DNA of 9,583 nucleotides, from the NCBI GenBank assembly GCA_905208455.1, contig CAJLPK010000062.1, positions 1 through 9,583 of the forward strand, given 5' to 3'. Under the pieces are notes generated by a model. It was not told the origin of the DNA and ran no database searches. It was given only the letters and a program-made list of their open reading frames with translations. Source of the DNA: an uncultured Bacillota bacterium (lineage in GTDB: Bacteria > Bacillota > Clostridia > Christensenellales > QAND01). Numbering within the stretch: position 1 is the first letter of the stretch; each line of letters begins with the position of its first letter. Of the stretch, positions 6,771-9,583 are shown piece by piece. A program made the translations under genes and the position numbers.

Positions 6771-7532
6771 ATGGATCTAGGCTTACGCGGGAAAACGGCA
6801 ATTATCACTGGCGGCGCCAGAGGCATTGGGGCAGGGATCAGTGAAGTATTGGCCCAGGAGGGGGCCAATTTGGTCATCAATTATCATTCTGCGCCGGAAG
6901 AATGCGAGGCGTTTGCAAAAAGCTTGGGAGAACGATATGAAGTGCAGACGATTGCCATACAGGCGGACATTCGTTATCAAGAGGAAATTGATAAGGTATT
7001 CAAGCAAGCGATTGAGCGATTTGGCGGGGTGGATCTTCTGGTGAACAATGCAGGCGTTATGGGAAAGACACCAGTCGAGAAAATGCCTAAAACGGAATGG
7101 GATCGTTTTATGGATACCAATTTAACGGCTTTATTCCTGACAAGCCAGACATTTATACGCCACTGCCTAAAAGAAAACAAGGGCGGAAGATGCGTCAATG
7201 TTTTGAGCAAAGCTGCTGTGTCTACCAATAGTACGGGCAATGTACATTATATGGCGAGCAAGGGAGGGGGCCTTATGCTCACCAAAGGATTGGCCAACGA
7301 AATGACAAGACACGGCATCTATTTCAATGCTATCTTGCCGGGCTATGTCATTTCGCACGGCACGGACTATGATAAAGGCACAGAGGAGGCCGAACGCAAA
7401 CGTCTGATGATTCCTACTCAGAAATATGGAACGCCAATTGAAATGGGATATGTAGCGGCATTCTTATTATCGGATAAAGCCTCGCAGATGGCAGGGTCTA
7501 TTGTAGACTGCACGGGCGGTCTGCTGTTGTAG
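6771..7532 (+). CDS. Short-chain dehydrogenase/reductase (FabG / glucose-dehydrogenase-like)
   Basis: Classical SDR oxidoreductase using NAD(P)H, 253 residues, a typical length. The ATG at 6771 is chosen over an in-frame GTG at 6753 because GAAAGGGG (6755-6762) lies eight bases before it. Rossmann motif TGGARGIG 13-20, NNAG 92-95, tetrad N117, S146, Y160 and K164 (YMASK), then the ILPGYV segment 188-193 and the C-terminal GSIVDCTGG 242-250. The stretch after the second strand (VINYHSAPEE) and R17 favour NADPH, by inference. VHYMASKGG closely resembles glucose 1-dehydrogenases. Oddity: the serine lies 14 residues before the tyrosine instead of 13, with lysine in the usual position. The substrate (sugar, ketoacyl or other alcohol) is unknown. 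It stands alone on its strand, ends at a terminator, and is divergent from the ferritin-like gene. Confidence 0.92.
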   Translation: MDLGLRGKTAIITGGARGIGAGISEVLAQEGANLVINYHSAPEECEAFAKSLGERYEVQTIAIQADIRYQEEIDKVFKQAIERFGGVDLLVNNAGVMGKTPVEKMPKTEWDRFMDTNLTALFLTSQTFIRHCLKENKGGRCVNVLSKAAVSTNSTGNVHYMASKGGGLMLTKGLANEMTRHGIYFNAILPGYVISHGTDYDKGTEEAERKRLMIPTQKYGTPIEMGYVAAFLLSDKASQMAGSIVDCTGGLLL

Positions 7533-7549
7533 ATTGATTGTATGTATAA

Positions 7550-7576
7550 AAAAAGCACCCATCAAGGGTGCTTTTT
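7550..7576. terminator. Bidirectional rho-independent terminator between SDR and PfkB-kinase genes
   Basis: AAAAAGCACCC (7550-7560) pairs with GGGTGCTTTTT (7566-7576) around the loop ATCAA, an 11-bp stem with an A-run on one side and a T-run on the other. It lies 17 bases after the SDR stop and nine bases after the convergent kinase stop, so it can end both transcripts. Confidence 0.92.
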
Positions 7577-7585
7577 ACTATACGC

Positions 7586-8515
7586 TTACATATTACGGCA
7601 CGTCACATGGGAAAGAATTTCCTCTACCAATGCGCGCGGGGGAATCTCCGTACCGTCAGTAGAGGCCATGGCAGAACCAAAAGCCGCACCGGTACAGATC
7701 GCGTCCCGGAATGATTTTCCCTGCGAAAGGGCCATCAAAGTACCGGCAACAACACTATCGCCAGCGCCAACCGTAGAACGCACTTGAATCTTAGGTACAT
7801 CTACCTTGTACGCTTCCCTGGCACTGATCCCCAACAATCCGTCGCCGCCCATGCTGATCACGACATACTCAACGCCCTGCGCAACGACTTCCCGAGCCGC
7901 TTGGATCAGCGCTTCATATGTATCCAGAGGGCGTCCCAGCATTTTGGAAAACTCCAGCTCATTGGGTTTGATCAGGGTAGGGCCGAGAGCCACAACCTCC
8001 TCCAGGGTAAGGGACTCAGAATCAACAACAATTTTTGCACCGGCCTTCTTTGCTTTCAACAGCAAATCAATGGTCATTTTGCCATCAATACCGGGCGGAT
8101 TTTTACCAGCTAACACAACAAAGCCGCCTTTTTGCGCTTGCTCTAACAGCATACGCTCAAAAGCCTTACATTCTTCTGTGCTAATCTGGGGGCCTGCTTC
8201 GTTGATTTTAATGGTTTTGCTGCCTTGCTCAACGAATACGGTAACATTTTGCCTTGTTTCACCTGCAACAGGGGTAAGCTGGGCGTCTACGTTCGCTTCT
8301 TTCAATAAGGAAAGAAGCAGCGACCCATTCGGGCCGCCGCAGAATCCCATCGCTAGGGTAGGGCAATCCATCATCGTTAAAAAACGAGAGATATTGATGC
8401 CTTTCCCCCCCGCATCGATTTTTTTGCCTTTCAGGCGATTGATTTCCTCTTCATCAAACGAATCAAGAAACCAGGTAGCATCGATGGCAGGATTGAGGGT
8501 AACAGTTGTAATCAT
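7586..8515 (-). CDS. PfkB-family hexose(-phosphate) kinase, 1-phosphofructokinase-like
   Basis: Ribokinase-fold sugar kinase, 309 residues, of the 1-phosphofructokinase / tagatose-6-phosphate kinase subgroup, acting in cytoplasmic sugar catabolism. It begins with the diagnostic MITTVTLNPAID. AGGKGIN (35-41) is PfkB signature 1, GETRQNVT (85-92) gives the conserved TR..N of sugar-phosphate binding, IKPNELE (182-188) is the usual motif before the nucleotide site, and STVGAGDS (247-254) is signature 2 with D253 as catalytic base. The nearest Shine-Dalgarno core (GGAG) is about 12 bases from the ATG, longer than for the other genes, which may mean weak translation. No PTS permease or regulator of a fru operon is next to it, so fructose-1-phosphate versus tagatose-6-phosphate cannot be decided. 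The gene follows the wall hydrolase by 30 bases without a visible terminator. Confidence 0.93.
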   Translation of the reverse strand: MITTVTLNPAIDATWFLDSFDEEEINRLKGKKIDAGGKGINISRFLTMMDCPTLAMGFCGGPNGSLLLSLLKEANVDAQLTPVAGETRQNVTVFVEQGSKTIKINEAGPQISTEECKAFERMLLEQAQKGGFVVLAGKNPPGIDGKMTIDLLLKAKKAGAKIVVDSESLTLEEVVALGPTLIKPNELEFSKMLGRPLDTYEALIQAAREVVAQGVEYVVISMGGDGLLGISAREAYKVDVPKIQVRSTVGAGDSVVAGTLMALSQGKSFRDAICTGAAFGSAMASTDGTEIPPRALVEEILSHVTCRNM

Positions 8516-8545
8516 GTAATTTACAAACTCCAGTCTATTGCTGAA

Positions 8546-9583
8546 TTAGAATACACGACGTGCGGAACGCAAGTTCTTCTGCCAGTAAGAGGTTTGGATA
8601 CTGGAAATGATAACCTTGCCCTGTCCGGAAGAAGCATGAATCATCTGGCCATTGCCGAGGTAAATGCCGGTATGCGTAATGCGGGAACCGCCGTCGCTGA
8701 AGAACAACAGGTCGCCGGCCTTCAAATTAGAAGTGCTTACGCTTGGCCATTTGGTGGTGTTCGCATATCCCTGCGCGCTCAAACGGCCGGTAGAAACACC
8801 CACGCTGCGCAGGCAGTAATACACAAAGCCAGAACAGTCAAACGAATTGGGGCCTTCAGCACCCAACACATAACGCTTGCCTTGCTGAGCCTTTGCCACC
8901 TTCAGGAAGTTGGACACATTCGCGGACATAGAAGTATCATTGTCATCCTTGCTCGGAGTAGAAGGCTTCTGTGTCGGCTTCGGCGTAGAGGACGGCTTCG
9001 ATGTTGCAGGCGCCTCAACAGCCTTTTCAGAATACAGACGCTCACGCGTACGCGTACCAACCACACCATCAGCAGTCAGCTTGTTTGCCTTTTGGAATGC
9101 CTTAACAGCCGAGGTCGTTTCGCTGCCGAAAAAGCCGGTTACATTTCCGTCAAAATAATTCAAGGCCTTCAAACGACGCTGCAAGCTAGAAACATCAGAG
9201 CCGCTGTCTCCAGGGAAAATGGTATACTTTTTCGCATCGCCGGAGAACAACAATTTCAATGTCTCTTCGCCGGCTACCCCATCAATTTTCAGCTTATTGG
9301 TACGCTGGAAGTACTGAATGGCCTCCTTGGTAATGGATCCATAGAAACCAGTCGGCAGATCGCTTTCCATGTAATTGAGCTCCATCAGGCGTTCCTGAAG
9401 GATTCGTACTTCTTCGCTGGTCGTCCCCGGCGTCAAAGTATTGCTCGTGATTTTGGTGGTCGCTTCGTCAGCCTTATCCTCATCGTCCACGGCAGGGGTT
9501 TCCGTCGGAGCAGGAGTCTCGGTAGGCTCTGCAGTTGCCTCAGGAGTTTCCGTCGCTTCCGGGGTAGAGGTGGGCTCCGTCGT
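8546..9583 (-). CDS. Secreted NlpC/P60 peptidoglycan endopeptidase with two PG-binding domains (N-terminus off right edge)
   Basis: Cell-wall hydrolase, 345 residues visible, cut at its N-terminus: the frame is open to base 9583, and the GTG at 9490 is an internal valine, not a start. Counting from the edge, residues 1-31 are a Thr/Pro/Glu-rich stalk (repeated TETP and TPEAT); two peptidoglycan-binding type-1 repeats follow at about 52-113 (ending KIDGVAGEETLKLL) and 120-185 (ending TADGVVGTRTRERLY); a Ser/Pro/Lys/Thr linker spans about 181-208; and an NlpC/P60 domain runs from about 225 to the end. The catalytic triad is visible: C250 in FDCSGF, H304 in THTGIYLG and H316 in MIHASSG. The family cleaves gamma-D-glutamyl-diaminopimelate bonds in stem peptides. 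Export is inferred from the architecture, since the signal peptide would lie outside the window. The kinase gene follows closely on the same strand. Confidence 0.95.
   Translation of the reverse strand, partial: TTEPTSTPEATETPEATAEPTETPAPTETPAVDDEDKADEATTKITSNTLTPGTTSEEVRILQERLMELNYMESDLPTGFYGSITKEAIQYFQRTNKLKIDGVAGEETLKLLFSGDAKKYTIFPGDSGSDVSSLQRRLKALNYFDGNVTGFFGSETTSAVKAFQKANKLTADGVVGTRTRERLYSEKAVEAPATSKPSSTPKPTQKPSTPSKDDNDTSMSANVSNFLKVAKAQQGKRYVLGAEGPNSFDCSGFVYYCLRSVGVSTGRLSAQGYANTTKWPSVSTSNLKAGDLLFFSDGGSRITHTGIYLGNGQMIHASSGQGKVIISSIQTSYWQKNLRSARRVF

Noticed and set aside
7806..8519. Long plus-strand open frame (237 codons) opposite the PfkB kinase
   Set aside because: It lies wholly antisense to a kinase with all family motifs; the protein is Ser/Pro-rich without a recognisable domain and lacks a ribosome binding site.
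9488..9490. GTG at 9490 as the start of the NlpC/P60 gene
   Set aside because: It would give a wall enzyme with no signal peptide; 31 more in-frame codons of stalk run to the edge.
1..9583. CRISPR arrays, tRNA genes, insertion sequences, toxin-antitoxin or phage-defence genes
   Set aside because: None seen: no regularly spaced repeats, no cloverleaf sequence, no transposase, and every gene of size is assigned to another family.

Overview
The window reads as chromosomal DNA of a low-to-mid GC Gram-positive bacterium, most likely one of the Clostridia (Bacillota). The evidence is strong AAAGGAG-type ribosome binding sites, TATAAT-like promoters, compact rho-independent terminators, translationally coupled gene pairs, a secreted peptidoglycan-binding/NlpC-P60 hydrolase, and a heterodimeric ABC exporter of the type common in that phylum. 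I cannot name the species. There are no tRNA or rRNA genes, insertion sequences or CRISPR arrays.

Layout, left to right. (1) Bases 1-3573, plus strand: a two-gene ABC exporter operon (first gene cut by the window edge), coupled by an ATGA overlap and ended by a bidirectional terminator. (2) Bases 3620-5467, minus strand: an overlapping three-gene cassette transcribed as dolichol-phosphate-mannose-synthase-like GT2 glycosyltransferase, DUF2304 small membrane protein, second GT2 glycosyltransferase. It is probably a glycan or lipid-linked sugar module. (3) Bases 5569-6045, minus: a flavin-binding pyridoxamine-phosphate-oxidase/Nim-like protein with its own promoter. (4) Bases 6153-6680, minus: a ferritin-like di-metal protein, ended by its own terminator. 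(5) Bases 6771-7532, plus: a short-chain dehydrogenase/reductase, divergent from the ferritin-like gene. Their candidate promoters interlock in a 90-base gap. (6) Bases 7586-9583, minus: a PfkB-type sugar (phosphate) kinase lying 30 bases downstream of a secreted NlpC/P60 endopeptidase whose N-terminus runs off the right edge.

How the genes work together. The two ABC proteins almost certainly form one transporter with one catalytic and one degenerate ATP site: the altered residues are split between the subunits exactly as in known asymmetric exporters. The glycosyltransferase/DUF2304 cassette most resembles polyprenyl-phosphate sugar synthases paired with a small stimulating membrane protein (GacI/GacJ-like). 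The Nim-like, ferritin-like and SDR genes are all redox-type proteins lying side by side, but nothing in the sequence proves a shared pathway. The kinase and the wall hydrolase may share a transcript by spacing alone.

No clearly unprecedented system is visible. The points most worth a second look are the GT2-DUF2304-GT2 cassette, the extracytoplasmic insertion in the second ABC subunit, the displaced active-site serine of the SDR, and the interlocked divergent promoters.
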